A stretch of 64,000 nucleotides of DNA from Trabulsiella guamensis ATCC 49490 (lineage in GTDB: Bacteria; Pseudomonadota; Gammaproteobacteria; Enterobacterales; Enterobacteriaceae), in the NCBI RefSeq assembly GCF_000734965.1, contig NZ_JMTB01000074.1, positions 26,316-90,315 on the forward strand, written 5' to 3'. Under the pieces are notes generated by a model that did not search any database, was not told the DNA's origin, and saw nothing but the letters and a program-made list of their open reading frames with translations. Positions 1 to 9,721 of the stretch are shown here, in pieces. Within the stretch, counting starts at the first letter, position 1. Every line of letters begins with the position of its first letter. A program made the position numbers and the translations under genes.

Positions 1-1087
1 GCTGAACGCCTTCGCCGCCGCTGAAAAAAAGGTTATCCAACCGCCCGGCAATCACCAGTCGCCCGTCACGCCACTCGCCACGGTCGCGGGTCGCAAACCA
101 GCCCTCGTCATTAACCAGCGGCGACAGTTGCCCGTCGCGCCAGTAACCCGCCGCCATACTGTCCGCTCGCAGCCACACCTCGCTGTCAACAAGGCGGACC
201 TCTCTGCCTGGCAATGGCACACCGACGTCATCCCCGCCGTCTGCCGCTTTGGCGCAGACCGTCGAGGCAAACTCCGTCAGCCCGTAGCCGCAGTACGTTG
301 CAATACCCAGATGTCTGGCCTGTTCAGTGAGATCGACCGGAATTGCGGCACCGCCCAGCAGCACCGCGCGCAACGTCAGGGAGACGTTGTCTTTCAGTAA
401 CCGCCAGAGCTGAGTCGGCACCAGCGACGCATGACTACAGCCATCCAGCGCCTGGGCAAGCGAACGCTCACTGACGGCCAGCTGCGCGCCGGTAAGCAGC
501 CAGCGCCAGACAATCCCTTGTCCGGAGACATGAAACAGCGGCAGCGAAAGCAGCCAACTGTCCTGCTGCCGGAAGGGGATCAACGACAGTACGCCCTGCG
601 CACTCGCCAGATGCGCGGCACAGGTATGCACTGCCGCTTTGGGCAGGCCGGTCGACCCTGAGGTCAGTGTCATCGAGGCAAGACGTTGCGGCTGCCATGG
701 CAACGCAGAATCGCCGGCATGCTCAACAACCCGCAACGGAGAGAGAGAGAAAGTCTGCGCGCCGTCTTCCATATCCAGCAAAAACGTCAGCGTCAGTCCA
801 GGGATTAGCGATGCCAGCAAGTCGGCGGGCAGTCTGGGATTAACCGGCAGAATACGCGCGCCGCACTGCAACAGCGCCAGCCAGACCAGCAGCGACTGTT
901 CGCTGTTACGCGCACGCAACATGACGCCATCGCCTTCCGCGACACCCTGCTGCTGAAAACCGCTCGCCAGCTTGTCTACATGCTGGCAGAGTGTCGTCCA
1001 GCTCAAGGTGACGTCATCCAGGCGCAGCGCCGGGCTGTCGCCCTGCACCGCGCGCCAGTGTCGCCACGGCCAGTCGACAAAGGTCAC
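1..1087 (-). CDS. menE: 2-succinylbenzoate-CoA ligase MenE (3' end cut off by window)
   Basis: Adenylate-forming enzyme that activates o-succinylbenzoate with ATP and CoA in menaquinone synthesis. About 362 of the usual roughly 450 residues are present; the C-terminal part lies beyond position 1. The ATP-binding (A3) motif TSGSTGLPK is at residues 142-150, and the late motif [11 protein letters not shown] is at the very edge. The start is a GTG whose last bases overlap the menC stop (GTGA), so translation is probably coupled. It is the last gene of menFDHBCE. No internal stop was seen in the stretches I translated. Confidence 0.93.
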   Translation of the reverse strand, partial: MTFVDWPWRHWRAVQGDSPALRLDDVTLSWTTLCQHVDKLASGFQQQGVAEGDGVMLRARNSEQSLLVWLALLQCGARILPVNPRLPADLLASLIPGLTLTFLLDMEDGAQTFSLSPLRVVEHAGDSALPWQPQRLASMTLTSGSTGLPKAAVHTCAAHLASAQGVLSLIPFRQQDSWLLSLPLFHVSGQGIVWRWLLTGAQLAVSERSLAQALDGCSHASLVPTQLWRLLKDNVSLTLRAVLLGGAAIPVDLTEQARHLGIATYCGYGLTEFASTVCAKAADGGDDVGVPLPGREVRLVDSEVWLRADSMAAGYWRDGQLSPLVNDEGWFATRDRGEWRDGRLVIAGRLDNLFFSGGEGVQ

Positions 1088-2049
1088 AGCAGCGGCTCCA
1101 GCATGGTGCTGTCAAGGCAAGGCAGTTCGCTGCCCGGCCAGCAACGCAGTAACTGCGCCTGCATCAGGTTTAACGTATCCAGCCCTGGAATGGTGTCCGG
1201 CGTCAGCCAGGCGGCAATCCGTGCCAGTTGCGTCAGCCCCAGGCTGGATTCTATCGAGGAGCTGATGACTGCCGTCAGTCCGAGCTGATGCGCGGCGGCG
1301 ACCTGTGCTTTTACTTTCTCGAGGCTGCCGGTCAGTGTCGGTTTGATCACCACTGCCTTCACGCCAGGCTCTGCAACGAACGCAAAATCCGCATCCCGCA
1401 GGCTTTCATCCCATGCGATGGCAATGCCAGTTTCGCGGGCAAAGGCACGGGAGTCGTCCCGGGTTTTGCACGGCTCTTCAAGAAACGCGATGCGCGAGCG
1501 GTAGTCGGGGTTAACGTATCTGGCGAACTGCTGTGCTTTCAGCGGCGTCCAGGCGCGATTGGCGTCCAGCCGCAGATGTAAATCAGGGATCGCTTCCAGC
1601 AACAGATTTACCACCATTCCGTCGCGCACGGCCTCGTACAGCCCCACTTTCACTTTAGCGACCTTTTCACCTGGCATATCCGCAAGCCGGAGCACCAGAT
1701 CATCAGGATCGCCAGTACACAGCGGCGCGGCACGGTAATCCGCCGCCTGCGGCAGTTCATCCGCCAGCTCAGCCAGCGCGCAGCTCAGGCCAAACGCCAC
1801 CGATGGCAGTGCCGGTAATGGCAGCGCGGAACCCTGTCGCCAGGCCTGCAGCCAGTCAATGGCGGCGTGTTGCGCCATTTCCAGCGTTTCCAGGCTGAAC
1901 CCCGGCAAAGGGGAAATTTCGCCCCAGCCTTCACGCTCGCCTTCGGTTAAGCGAACCACGAGACCATCGCGGGTTTTCAGTCTCCGTTCCCGCAGCACCA
2001 CGCCCGCGTCCATGGGAATCTGCCAGCGATAAAGCTGTACACAACGCAT
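1084..2049 (-). CDS. menC: o-succinylbenzoate synthase MenC
   Basis: Dehydrates SHCHC to o-succinylbenzoate; a member of the enolase superfamily. At 321 residues it is one longer than the E. coli protein as I remember it. The catalytic set is visible: the KVKVG strand with lysines 132 and 134, metal ligands Asp162 (LDANRAW), Glu191 (FLEEP) and Asp214 (WDES), and Lys236 (VIKPT). The ATG overlaps the menB stop as TAATG, and the stop overlaps the menE GTG, so the gene is embedded in tight translational coupling. Cytoplasmic. Confidence 0.97.
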   Translation of the reverse strand: MRCVQLYRWQIPMDAGVVLRERRLKTRDGLVVRLTEGEREGWGEISPLPGFSLETLEMAQHAAIDWLQAWRQGSALPLPALPSVAFGLSCALAELADELPQAADYRAAPLCTGDPDDLVLRLADMPGEKVAKVKVGLYEAVRDGMVVNLLLEAIPDLHLRLDANRAWTPLKAQQFARYVNPDYRSRIAFLEEPCKTRDDSRAFARETGIAIAWDESLRDADFAFVAEPGVKAVVIKPTLTGSLEKVKAQVAAAHQLGLTAVISSSIESSLGLTQLARIAAWLTPDTIPGLDTLNLMQAQLLRCWPGSELPCLDSTMLEPLL

Positions 2050-2906
2050 TATGGATTCCGTTTGTATTTGCTGAAGTCCGGCTGGCGTTTCTCGTTGAAC
2101 GCGTTACGCCCTTCCTGACCTTCTTCCGTCATGTAGAACAGCATGGTGGCGTTACCCGCCAGCTCCTGCAGCCCCGCCTGCCCGTCGCAGTCCGCATTTA
2201 GCGCTGCTTTCAGGCAACGCAGCGCCATCGGGCTGTTTTGCAGCATTTCGCGGCACCAGCGCACGGTTTCTTTTTCCAGACTCTCCAGCGGCACCACGGT
2301 GTTGACCAGGCCCATATCCAGCGCCTGTTGCGCATCGTACTGACGACACAGGAACCAGATTTCGCGCGCTTTCTTCTGACCGACAATGCGTGCCATGTAG
2401 GAGGCGCCCCAGCCACCGTCGAAGGAACCGACTTTCGGTCCGGTCTGACCGAAAATGGCGTTTTCCGCAGCGATCGTCAGGTCACACATCATGTGCAGCA
2501 CGTGGCCGCCGCCGATGGAATAGCCTGCCACCATCGCCACTACCGGTTTCGGGCAGGTGCGGATCTGGCGCTGGAAATCGAGGACGTTCAGATGATGAAC
2601 GCCGGAATCGTCCTGATAACCGCCGTAGTCGCCACGCACTTTCTGGTCACCACCGGCGCAGAACGCTTTGTCGCCTTCCCCGGTAAGAACGATGACGCCG
2701 ATATTGTCGTCGTAGCGCGCATCTGCCAGCGCCTGAATCATCTCTTTGACGGTCAGAGGACGAAATGCGTTACGCACCTGCGGGCGGTTAATGGTGATTT
2801 TGGCAATGCCGTCCGTCGACTTATGATAACGAATGTCGGTGTAGCCTTCGGAACAATCATGCCATTCCACCGGCGCATAAAGCATTGTTTCATCAGGGTA
2901 GATCAT
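2049..2906 (-). CDS. menB: 1,4-dihydroxy-2-naphthoyl-CoA synthase MenB
   Basis: Crotonase-fold enzyme that closes the second ring of naphthoquinone by Dieckmann-type condensation of o-succinylbenzoyl-CoA. It has 285 residues, the family length in enterobacteria. Crotonase oxyanion-hole glycines are in AFCAGGDQ (about residue 85) and GYSIGGGH (about 133), and the MenB-specific active-site Asp163 is in GSFDGG. It starts 14 bases after menH and its TAA overlaps the menC ATG by one base. Third from last gene of the men operon. Confidence 0.98.
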   Translation of the reverse strand: MIYPDETMLYAPVEWHDCSEGYTDIRYHKSTDGIAKITINRPQVRNAFRPLTVKEMIQALADARYDDNIGVIVLTGEGDKAFCAGGDQKVRGDYGGYQDDSGVHHLNVLDFQRQIRTCPKPVVAMVAGYSIGGGHVLHMMCDLTIAAENAIFGQTGPKVGSFDGGWGASYMARIVGQKKAREIWFLCRQYDAQQALDMGLVNTVVPLESLEKETVRWCREMLQNSPMALRCLKAALNADCDGQAGLQELAGNATMLFYMTEEGQEGRNAFNEKRQPDFSKYKRNP

Positions 2907-2920
2907 AGTGTGTCCTTTAG

Positions 2921-3682
2921 TCAGAGACGCAATATCTGAGCCAGACGTTCAGTCACGTCATCAGGGTTTTCCCGGTGCGCGTTGTGTCCGGCGTTATGAA
3001 TCAGAAAGCAAGGCACGGCCAGTTCTTCGGCAATCGCCCGAAATTTGCTGTCGTGCTCACCACATAAGTACCAGAAAGGATAGTCGCGCTGACGTAATGC
3101 CGGACGTAAATCATCCTGCACCGCCAGCGACGTTGCCTGCAGCATCGCAGCCAGCGCCACACCATCATTTTGTGCGCGAAGCGCCACCAGCACCTCACGC
3201 TGTTCTGGTGACAGGGTGGCGAAAACCGGCTGCAGATACCAGTCGTGAAACAACTGGCGCAGCGGCTCAGTGCGGAAACGCGCGGCCCAGGTATTATCGG
3301 AACGCAGGCGTTCCATCCGCGCTTCCGGTTGTTGCAGGCCGGGATGTCCGCCCTCAACAATGATGCCCGCCAGCCCCGTCACACCCGGCTGACTGGCATA
3401 GTCCATTGCAATGCGGCCGCCGAGCGAATATCCCACCAGCCAGAAATTTAGTATGTTGTAACTAACAAGCGTAGCATGAAGCAGTTCGCGGACGTCAGCG
3501 AAATCCCGCGCGGTCATCGCAGCCGAACCGCCATGGCCCGGGAGATCAACGTACAAGCGCGAATAGTCGCTCAGCCGCTCGCCCACTTCCTGCCATTCAC
3601 GGCCATCGCCGGAAAAACCATGCAGGAACACCAGCCACGGACGCGACGGTTCACCCCGACGGGCGATGGCATGCAGAGTCAT
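2921..3682 (-). CDS. menH: SHCHC synthase MenH (alpha/beta hydrolase)
   Basis: Eliminates pyruvate from SEPHCHC, the MenD product, to give SHCHC. It has 253 residues. The alpha/beta-hydrolase nucleophile elbow GYSLGG places Ser86; Asp211 (EHDSK) and His233 (NAGHNAH) complete the triad, each offset by one from the E. coli numbering I recall for the acid and base. The ATG overlaps the menD stop (ATGA). Older annotations of this gene (yfbB) as a generic hydrolase are superseded by its position between menD and menB. Confidence 0.95.
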   Translation of the reverse strand: MTLHAIARRGEPSRPWLVFLHGFSGDGREWQEVGERLSDYSRLYVDLPGHGGSAAMTARDFADVRELLHATLVSYNILNFWLVGYSLGGRIAMDYASQPGVTGLAGIIVEGGHPGLQQPEARMERLRSDNTWAARFRTEPLRQLFHDWYLQPVFATLSPEQREVLVALRAQNDGVALAAMLQATSLAVQDDLRPALRQRDYPFWYLCGEHDSKFRAIAEELAVPCFLIHNAGHNAHRENPDDVTERLAQILRL

Positions 3683-5349
3683 AGTGTGCTGACCTGCGCC
3701 AGCAGTTGTTGCAGCGTTTGCGTGCCATCCGTATCGTTGACTACCAGCTCGATAACGGTAGTCACCGGCGCCCCCCAGGCTTCCTCGAGCGCAACTTCCA
3801 GCGCTTCCCAGTTTTGCGGACAGTGGTAGCGCAGCCCAAACATGGCGGCGGCATGCTCAAAGCGGATGTTCTGCGGCATACTGTAGAAACGCTCACGTGC
3901 CTCTGGCGGCGTCGGCAGCAGAGAGAAAATCTGCCCGCCGTTGTTATTGACGATAATCAGCACCAGCGGCGCGGAAGTCTGCCGCAGCAACGACAGCGCG
4001 TTGAGATCGTAGAGCGCGGAAAGATCACCGATGATGGCCAGCGTCGGTCTGGCACTCGCGCGCTGAACGCCTGCCGCTGTGGAAATCAGTCCGTCGATCC
4101 CACTGGCGCCGCGGTTGCTGTACACCGGATAGCCGGCCGGAAGCTGGCCCAGCGCGTCAATCAGACGCACCACCAGGCTGTTGCCAACAAACAGTTGCCC
4201 TTGATCCGGCAGATAGTTGCTGATGCGGTGCGCCAGTTGTGCTTCGCCAAACAGGTCGCGTGTTGCCACGACCGCGTCCCAGGCCAGCGCCGACAGACGC
4301 GGGATGTCCATGCTCCAGGGCGTGCGATTTTTTGCCGGGTGCAGTTCCAGCCAGCGCTCAACGCTGCTGACCAGACGGCGCCCGCGATGATGTGCCGGAT
4401 CAAGCCGTCCGGTGAGGTTATCGATCAGCCAGTATTCCTGCGGTTCGCAGGTTTGCTGCCACTGCAGCAGGCGTTTGCCGGTCAGGCTACTGCCAAGCTG
4501 CACCACGATTTGCGCCTTCGCCAGTTCTGCCACGGCGCGGGCATTGCCGAGCCAGAGATCGGCACAGGGTAATGGCTGCCCCGTTTGCGACAGCACGTCG
4601 CTAATCAGCGGCCAGCCAAGCGTTTTCGCCCATTCTGCCACCAGTTTCCCTTCGACAGCGCTCATCCGCCCGGCGACTACTACGCCGCGCTTCTGCCGCC
4701 AGAAAAACCAGTCGAGCTGCTTCTGGCTTTCCAGTTGAATATCTTCACGTAGCCAGGGTTTGTCGCTTTGCCACCAGTCACCCAGCTGTTGTTGCCAGTC
4801 GAGGCCTGTTTCATCCAGCTCGCCGTACAGTGGTTCCGCAAACGGGCAATTGATATGCACACCGCCCGCGTGTTGCTGGCCGAGAGCGTTATCAAGGGTG
4901 GATACCAGCCAACGCGCCGGGATATCCTGGCTCGGACGCGGTAGCGAGAGGGTTTGCGTCGGATGTGACGCGAACATGCCCGGCTGACGAATCGCCTGAT
5001 TCGCGCCGCAGTCAATCAGCTCGGGCGGGCGATCCGCGGTCAGCAGGATCAGTTTTTCCCCGGTCAGACCTGCTTCAATCAACGCCGGATAGAGATTCGC
5101 CACCGCCGTGCCGGAGGTGACAATCACGGCCACCGGCTGTTTACTGACCTTCGCCAGCCCAAGCGCCAGATGCCCAAGGCCGCGTTCGTCAAAATGAGTG
5201 TGATGAATGAGTGAGCGGTTTTCTGCCGCTGCCAGCGTGAGTGGCGTCGACCGCGAGCCAGGCGCGATGCAGACGTGCTGCACGCCGTGGCGAGTTAATG
5301 CTTCCAGGATCACCGCCGCCCAGCGTCGGTTAAATGCGCTTACTGACAT
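3679..5349 (-). CDS. menD: SEPHCHC synthase MenD (ThDP-dependent)
   Basis: Condenses isochorismate with 2-oxoglutarate, the first committed step of menaquinone synthesis. The 556-residue length from the ATG at 5349 ([10 protein letters not shown]) matches E. coli; a TTG six codons upstream is in frame but unlikely. Glu55 in [10 protein letters not shown] is the conserved ThDP-activating glutamate, and the C-terminal ThDP/metal motif runs from [13 protein letters not shown] to VNNNGGQIF. It lies 83 bases after menF and overlaps menH by four bases. Confidence 0.97.
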   Translation of the reverse strand: MSVSAFNRRWAAVILEALTRHGVQHVCIAPGSRSTPLTLAAAENRSLIHHTHFDERGLGHLALGLAKVSKQPVAVIVTSGTAVANLYPALIEAGLTGEKLILLTADRPPELIDCGANQAIRQPGMFASHPTQTLSLPRPSQDIPARWLVSTLDNALGQQHAGGVHINCPFAEPLYGELDETGLDWQQQLGDWWQSDKPWLREDIQLESQKQLDWFFWRQKRGVVVAGRMSAVEGKLVAEWAKTLGWPLISDVLSQTGQPLPCADLWLGNARAVAELAKAQIVVQLGSSLTGKRLLQWQQTCEPQEYWLIDNLTGRLDPAHHRGRRLVSSVERWLELHPAKNRTPWSMDIPRLSALAWDAVVATRDLFGEAQLAHRISNYLPDQGQLFVGNSLVVRLIDALGQLPAGYPVYSNRGASGIDGLISTAAGVQRASARPTLAIIGDLSALYDLNALSLLRQTSAPLVLIIVNNNGGQIFSLLPTPPEARERFYSMPQNIRFEHAAAMFGLRYHCPQNWEALEVALEEAWGAPVTTVIELVVNDTDGTQTLQQLLAQVSTL

Positions 5350-5432
5350 GAGTTTGTCCGGTATCAATATTGCGACTCAGTATAGATAATACGGAAGGAT
5401 GGGTTTTTGATATGAGTCGTCTCAATGATTAT

Positions 5433-6725
5433 TCAATCAAATAGTAACGTCCGCAAACCAGCCGCTTTATTATCGATTTCCTGCCATTCCTGTTCCGGGT
5501 CGGAACCGCTCACGATGCCGGCGCCGGCATATAAGCGTAACGTTTTACCATCAACTTTAGCCGAGCGCAGCGCCACGCAAAACTCGCTTTGCTGACGAGA
5601 CAGATAACCTGCCGACCCGGCGTACCATCCCCGGGTAAAAGGCTCATGCTGTTCGATCCAGGCGCGGGCCGGAGTGCGGGGCAAACCTGCGACAGCGGCG
5701 GTGGGTTGCAATAAATGCAGGCAAAGCTCGTCGTCCGCTTGCGCCAGTTCTGTCCAGATGCAACGCCGCAAATGCTGCACTTTGCGCAGCGTGACCACTT
5801 GCGGCGGGAGCACTTCCAGTGTCTGCACCGCCGTTTGTAAGCGCTGGCAAATATCTTCCACCACCAGCATATTTTCACGCTGGTTTTTATCGTCCTTCAT
5901 CAGCCAGTCGGCGAGTAGTTGCGCCTGCGCCTCGTCAGGATGACTCGCCACCGTCCCCGCCAGCGCTTCGGTGCGGAGCAGTTTGCCACGACGACGCCAT
6001 AACCGCTCGGGCGAAGATCCGAGGAAAGCGTGACCGGCATCAAAAGCCTGATAGAAATGATAGCAGCGCAGATTCAGACGACGGCTGGCGGCCATGATCG
6101 CCCCGGCATTGAGGGCGTCGGTAAACGTGAGATCGGTAGCTCTGGCGAGCACGACTTTGTCCAGCGCGCCGCTGCCGATGGTGGCGATAGCATCGCTGAC
6201 CAGTTGTATCCAGTGAGGATGATCGGGATGGTGCCGTTCCGCCTGCAAGGTCACCTGCAACTGCGGCAGGAGTTTCCCCTCTTTCAGGGAAGCAAAAAAT
6301 TCACGCGCCCGCGTCGCATCGTCGCGCAATGAACGATCGCTGTATAGCACCAGCCGCAGTGAAGCGTTTCCGGCATTACGCCGCCACTCCAGACGCGGCA
6401 GAAACAACGCACCCTGCTGCGGGTTAAACGCATTCATACCACAAATACGTAAATCGTCGGGGAGTTCCGGCTCCTGCAAAAAACGGCTGGCCCCGGCGAG
6501 CGAGGTGAAGGATTTCACCGCCCCCAGCGCCGCGATTTCGTCATCGCCATTACGCTGTTGCCAGTAAAACTGCGGCCAGCAGTGCTGACTGCAGAGCCAG
6601 GAGAGCGGATCGAAAGAATCATTCAGCGGGAAGGCGACATCGACAATATGCACGCCAGGCGAATCCGGAAAATCCGCGGCTAAGGCAGCCTGCAGATTCT
6701 CCAGTGCAGCAGATATGGATTGCAC
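5433..6725 (-). CDS. menF: isochorismate synthase MenF
   Basis: Converts chorismate to isochorismate, feeding MenD. It has 430 residues from a GTG start at 6725, which has a strong ribosome-binding site (GGGGAGG, five bases upstream). This start aligns with the K-12 N-terminus and puts general base Lys190 (LDKVVLARA) and Glu240 (GSSPERL) at the known E. coli positions; an in-frame start nine codons upstream would disturb that. The C-terminal chorismate-binding domain ends with AGAGIVSGSDPEQEWQE. First gene of the men operon. Confidence 0.95.
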   Translation of the reverse strand: MQSISAALENLQAALAADFPDSPGVHIVDVAFPLNDSFDPLSWLCSQHCWPQFYWQQRNGDDEIAALGAVKSFTSLAGASRFLQEPELPDDLRICGMNAFNPQQGALFLPRLEWRRNAGNASLRLVLYSDRSLRDDATRAREFFASLKEGKLLPQLQVTLQAERHHPDHPHWIQLVSDAIATIGSGALDKVVLARATDLTFTDALNAGAIMAASRRLNLRCYHFYQAFDAGHAFLGSSPERLWRRRGKLLRTEALAGTVASHPDEAQAQLLADWLMKDDKNQRENMLVVEDICQRLQTAVQTLEVLPPQVVTLRKVQHLRRCIWTELAQADDELCLHLLQPTAAVAGLPRTPARAWIEQHEPFTRGWYAGSAGYLSRQQSEFCVALRSAKVDGKTLRLYAGAGIVSGSDPEQEWQEIDNKAAGLRTLLFD

Positions 6726-6762
6726 GCGAACCTCCCCGAAACTAAAAACCACATACTATACA

Positions 6763-6789
6763 GGGTACTACAGAAAAAGAGCAGTACCC
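6763..6789. repeat. inverted repeat in the elaB-menF gap
   Basis: Seven-base arms GGGTACT and AGTACCC separated by 13 bases, in the 86-base gap between the elaB stop and the menF GTG. On the minus strand the loop contains a short T run but the stem has no T tail, so it is at best a weak terminator. A TATAGT hexamer (6755-6760, minus strand) just downstream could be a menF -10 element; no good -35 accompanies it. Confidence 0.45.
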
Positions 6790-6811
6790 CGAATTAGGGA
6801 GGTTCCGTCAG

Positions 6812-7117
6812 TTAGCGGCGAGCCAGTAGCAGACCTAACACCAGCCCGGCCGCAGCACCGACGCCAATTCCCTGCCAGGGTTTATCATGCACGTAATCAT
6901 CGGCACGGTAAACGGCCTGTTTGGCGCGGTAATAGTAGGTGTCCGAAGCCTGGCTGACGCGGGTTTTCACGTCGTGCAGCGCCTGTTCAGCACGCGCTTT
7001 CAGCTCGATATACTTCTGGTCAGCCGGATCGCCAGAGGAGCGTAAGACTTCTTCCAGCGTTTCACTCAGCAGAGTCAGGTCGTCATCAATACGTGAATCA
7101 TAAGAATGATAAGACAT
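6812..7117 (-). CDS. elaB: ElaB, tail-anchored inner-membrane protein (DUF883 family)
   Basis: Small protein of 101 residues, the same length as in K-12. The N-terminal 75 residues are charged and helical (RIDDDLTLLSETLEEVL); a single C-terminal membrane segment (GIGVGAAAGLVLGLLLARR) anchors it. The family (with YqjD and YgaM) is described as ribosome-associated, inner-membrane and stationary-phase induced. The start at 7117 was chosen because MSYHSYDSRIDDD aligns with K-12 and GGGAG lies upstream; a start 15 codons earlier would overlap the elaA end. It follows elaA by 41 bases. Confidence 0.94.
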   Translation of the reverse strand: MSYHSYDSRIDDDLTLLSETLEEVLRSSGDPADQKYIELKARAEQALHDVKTRVSQASDTYYYRAKQAVYRADDYVHDKPWQGIGVGAAAGLVLGLLLARR

Positions 7118-7158
7118 TACTTTTTCTCCCATTTTTAGAGCCTGTCCGCTAACTATAG

Positions 7159-7620
7159 TCAAAGTGACGCAACCTCGCGCGCCATGCCGATATGCGCAAT
7201 GCCATCTTCATCATAGACATCGGTTACTGCGACAAAGCCAAAGTGACCATAAAAACGTTGTAAATGTGCCTGCGCGCCGAGATACAACGCCTTCTGCGGC
7301 CAGTACTGACGGCAGCTTTCCAGTGTTTTTTCCATCAGCTGATAACCGAGTTTTTCGCCCCGCGCGGCCGGACTGATGATGACGCGGCCAATAACCACCG
7401 GCTCCAGCTCGTCATCGCTTTTCAGAATCCTCGCATAAGCCACCAGTTGATCGCCTCGCCAGCCGAGAATATGTCGGTTTTCACCCACCAGATCTTCGCC
7501 ATCGATGTCCTGATATGGGCACGTTTGTTCCACGACAAACACTTCACAGCGCAGTTGTAGCAGCGCATAAAGTTGTGAAACGGAAAGTTGGGAATGATGA
7601 AGATCCTGCCACTGAATCAT
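7159..7620 (-). CDS. elaA: GNAT-family acetyltransferase ElaA
   Basis: Predicted N-acetyltransferase of 153 residues, identical in length to K-12 ElaA. The acetyl-CoA-binding region is in [21 protein letters not shown] (about residues 77-97); the C-terminal HIGMAREV is typical of the family. Its substrate is not known. The ATG at 7620 begins [13 protein letters not shown], which matches the family; upstream in-frame sequence runs antisense through rbn and is not coding. It is divergent from rbn across 54 bases and probably cotranscribed with elaB. Confidence 0.93.
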   Translation of the reverse strand: MIQWQDLHHSQLSVSQLYALLQLRCEVFVVEQTCPYQDIDGEDLVGENRHILGWRGDQLVAYARILKSDDELEPVVIGRVIISPAARGEKLGYQLMEKTLESCRQYWPQKALYLGAQAHLQRFYGHFGFVAVTDVYDEDGIAHIGMAREVASL

Positions 7621-7674
7621 GTTGTGCTCCGTTATACTGTGTACTTTCGTGAATGCGGTAATGGGGAAACGGTT

Positions 7675-8592
7675 TTGGAATTGATATTTCTGGGGACATC
7701 CGCCGGCGTGCCGACCCGTACCCGTAATATGACGTCGATAATACTGAATTTGCAACAGCCTACAGTGGCAGAGACCTGGCTTTTTGACTGCGGCGAAGGC
7801 ACGCAGCATCAGTTTCTGAAAACGGATCTGCATCCTGGCAAACTGAATAAAATCTTTATTACGCACCTGCATGGCGATCATCTGTTTGGCTTGCCCGGTC
7901 TGTTATGCAGCCGCTCAATGCAGGGGAATTCGCTACCGTTAACGCTGTACGGCCCCAAAGGGCTAAAAGAGTTTGTCGAGGTGGCGCTACGGCTCAGCGG
8001 GTCATGGACCGACTACCCGTTAACTGTTGAAGAAATCTCCTCAGGCCTTGTGTTTGATGATCAGCACTACAAAGTGACGGCATACCCGCTTAACCATCCG
8101 CTGGAATGTTATGGCTATCGGATTGAGGAACACGACAAACCCGGTACGCTAGATGCCGCGGCACTGATCGAAGACGACGTGCCCCCCGGTCCGCTGTTCC
8201 AGTTGCTTAAGCAGGGCCAGACGGTGACGCTGGAAGACGGTCGCATTATCGACGGCAATCGGTACCTCGGCCCCGCCACTCCCGGCCGGAAGCTGGCGAT
8301 TTTTGGCGATACCGCCCCTTGCCCGGCGGCGCTGGATTTGGCGTGCGGGGTCGATTTGATGGTGCATGAGGCGACACTCGAAGCGGCGATGGAGGAGAAA
8401 GCTAATAGCCGCGGGCACTCCTCCACACTTCAGGCTGCCGCCCTGGCGGAAGCGGCTGGCGTTAAACGGCTGGTCATCACCCACGTCAGCTCGCGCTACG
8501 ACGCCGAAGGGTGCCAGCGTTTACTTGACGAATCCCGGTCACGCTTCGCTAATACACTGCTGGCGGAAGACTTTATGACAATTTCGCTTTAA
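7675..8592 (+). CDS. rbn: ribonuclease BN / tRNase Z Rbn (ElaC)
   Basis: Metallo-beta-lactamase-fold RNase acting on tRNA 3' ends (exo- and endonuclease). The TTG start at 7675 gives 305 residues, exactly the K-12 length, and begins [18 protein letters not shown] lies seven bases upstream. The zinc motif HLHGDH is at residues 64-69; further ligands are in PLNHPLE, FGDTAP and the C-terminal THVSSRY. Longer in-frame starts would overlap elaA on the other strand. Cytoplasmic. Confidence 0.94.
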   Translation: MELIFLGTSAGVPTRTRNMTSIILNLQQPTVAETWLFDCGEGTQHQFLKTDLHPGKLNKIFITHLHGDHLFGLPGLLCSRSMQGNSLPLTLYGPKGLKEFVEVALRLSGSWTDYPLTVEEISSGLVFDDQHYKVTAYPLNHPLECYGYRIEEHDKPGTLDAAALIEDDVPPGPLFQLLKQGQTVTLEDGRIIDGNRYLGPATPGRKLAIFGDTAPCPAALDLACGVDLMVHEATLEAAMEEKANSRGHSSTLQAAALAEAAGVKRLVITHVSSRYDAEGCQRLLDESRSRFANTLLAEDFMTISL

Positions 8593-8606
8593 TGCGTAAA
8601 AGGCGC

Positions 8607-8633
8607 TGCACTTTTATCCGCGTATGCCGATAA
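8607..8633 (+). promoter_or_regulatory. candidate flagellar sigma-28 (FliA) promoter of cheV
   Basis: A perfect GCCGATAA -10 element (8626-8633) is preceded, after exactly 11 bases, by TGCACTTT (8607-8614), which matches the class-3 flagellar -35 consensus TAAAGTTT at five of eight positions including the TTT end. It lies 38 bases upstream of the cheV ATG in the 79-base rbn-cheV gap. A FliA-dependent promoter is expected for a chemotaxis gene outside the flagellar clusters. Confidence 0.75.
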
Positions 8634-8671
8634 CTCAGGAGTAGAGCATTTTCCTTTCTTCTGAGGGCACG

Positions 8672-9676
8672 ATGGATAATTTCCAGAAAGATATCGATGA
8701 CAGGGCGAATCTCACCCTGTCTAACCGCTTTGAGCTGTTGCTGTTTCGTCTCGGTGAAACCGTGCAAGGTGAAAAATCAGAACTGTTTGGCATCAACGTT
8801 TTCAAGCTGCGCGAAATCGTCCCTATGCCCGCCTACACCAAACCCGCCGGTATTAAGCATCCTGTACTGGGAATGGTGAACATCCGCGATCAAATTATTC
8901 CGGTCATCGACCTGCCGTCGGTGGCTGGCTGCAAGCCCGTCAACGGGCTCAACATTTTATTGATTACCGAATATGCGCGCAGCGTACAGGCGTTTGCGGT
9001 GGAATCGGTTGAAAACATTATTCGCCTCGACTGGACGCAGATCCACACGGCGGAAAAAGCGGTTAACGGCCAGTACATCACCAGCATCGCCTGTCTGGAT
9101 GACGACAAAGACAGCAACAATCTGGCGATGGTGATCGACGTTGAACAGATCCTGTATGACATCGTCCCTGCCGATCATGATCTTCACGCGACGCACCTCG
9201 AGGCGCCAAAACTGAAGATCAAACCGGGTGCGACGGCAATTGTTGCTGAAGACTCCAAAGTGGCGCGCGCGATGCTCGAAAAAGGGCTGAAAGCGATGGA
9301 TATCCCGGCGCAGATGCACGTGACCGGTAAAGAAGCATGGGAAAAAATCGAGAAGCTGGCGGAAGAAGCACAGACAGCAGGCATACCGATCTCTGATAAA
9401 ATCGCGCTGGTGCTGACCGACCTCGAAATGCCGGAAATGGACGGTTTTACCTTAACGCGCAAAATCAAAACCGATGAGCGACTGAAGCATATTCCGGTAG
9501 TGATCCATTCGTCGCTGTCAGGCAATGCCAACGAAGACCATATCCGTAAAGTGCGCGCCGATGGCTACGTTGCGAAATTTGAGATCAACGAATTGTCGTC
9601 AGTGATTGAGGAAGTGCTTGAGCGAGCTGACCAGAAAACTGGCGGGCCGTTGATCAGTCGTCGGCAAATCGCGTAA
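8672..9676 (+). CDS. cheV: chemotaxis coupling protein CheV
   Basis: Chemotaxis adaptor of 334 residues: a CheW-like domain (about residues 15-165, with VLGMVNIRDQIIPVIDL typical of CheW) fused to a response-regulator receiver (about 185-315). Receiver residues are intact: acidic Asp194, phosphoacceptor Asp250 in LTDLEMPEMDGF, Ser280/281, and Lys302 in YVAKFE. It would couple chemoreceptors to CheA and adjust signalling by phosphorylation. E. coli K-12 has no cheV; Salmonella has it at this place. GAGGG precedes the ATG and a sigma-28-like promoter lies upstream, suggesting coexpression with flagella. Confidence 0.96.
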   Translation: MDNFQKDIDDRANLTLSNRFELLLFRLGETVQGEKSELFGINVFKLREIVPMPAYTKPAGIKHPVLGMVNIRDQIIPVIDLPSVAGCKPVNGLNILLITEYARSVQAFAVESVENIIRLDWTQIHTAEKAVNGQYITSIACLDDDKDSNNLAMVIDVEQILYDIVPADHDLHATHLEAPKLKIKPGATAIVAEDSKVARAMLEKGLKAMDIPAQMHVTGKEAWEKIEKLAEEAQTAGIPISDKIALVLTDLEMPEMDGFTLTRKIKTDERLKHIPVVIHSSLSGNANEDHIRKVRADGYVAKFEINELSSVIEEVLERADQKTGGPLISRRQIA

Positions 9677-9689
9677 TCAAATCCCCCAT

Positions 9690-9717
9690 TAAAAAACCCG
9701 CCGAAGCGGGTTTTTTT
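9690..9717. terminator. bidirectional rho-independent terminator between cheV and nuoN
   Basis: AACCCGC and GCGGGTT arms with a CGAA loop, flanked by A6 on the left and T7 on the right, so U-tracts exist in both directions. It lies between the convergent ends of cheV and the nuo operon. Confidence 0.93.
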
Positions 9718-9721
9718 GTTT

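Noticed and set aside
7621..7881. N-terminal extension of ElaA by 87 codons
   Set aside because: The extension runs antisense through the start of rbn, has no family similarity, and the ATG at 7620 gives exactly the usual 153-residue protein.
8597..8600. TAAA as the -35 element of a sigma-28 promoter for cheV
   Set aside because: It lies 25 bases from GCCGATAA, too far; TGCACTTT with an 11-base spacer fits the class-3 consensus.
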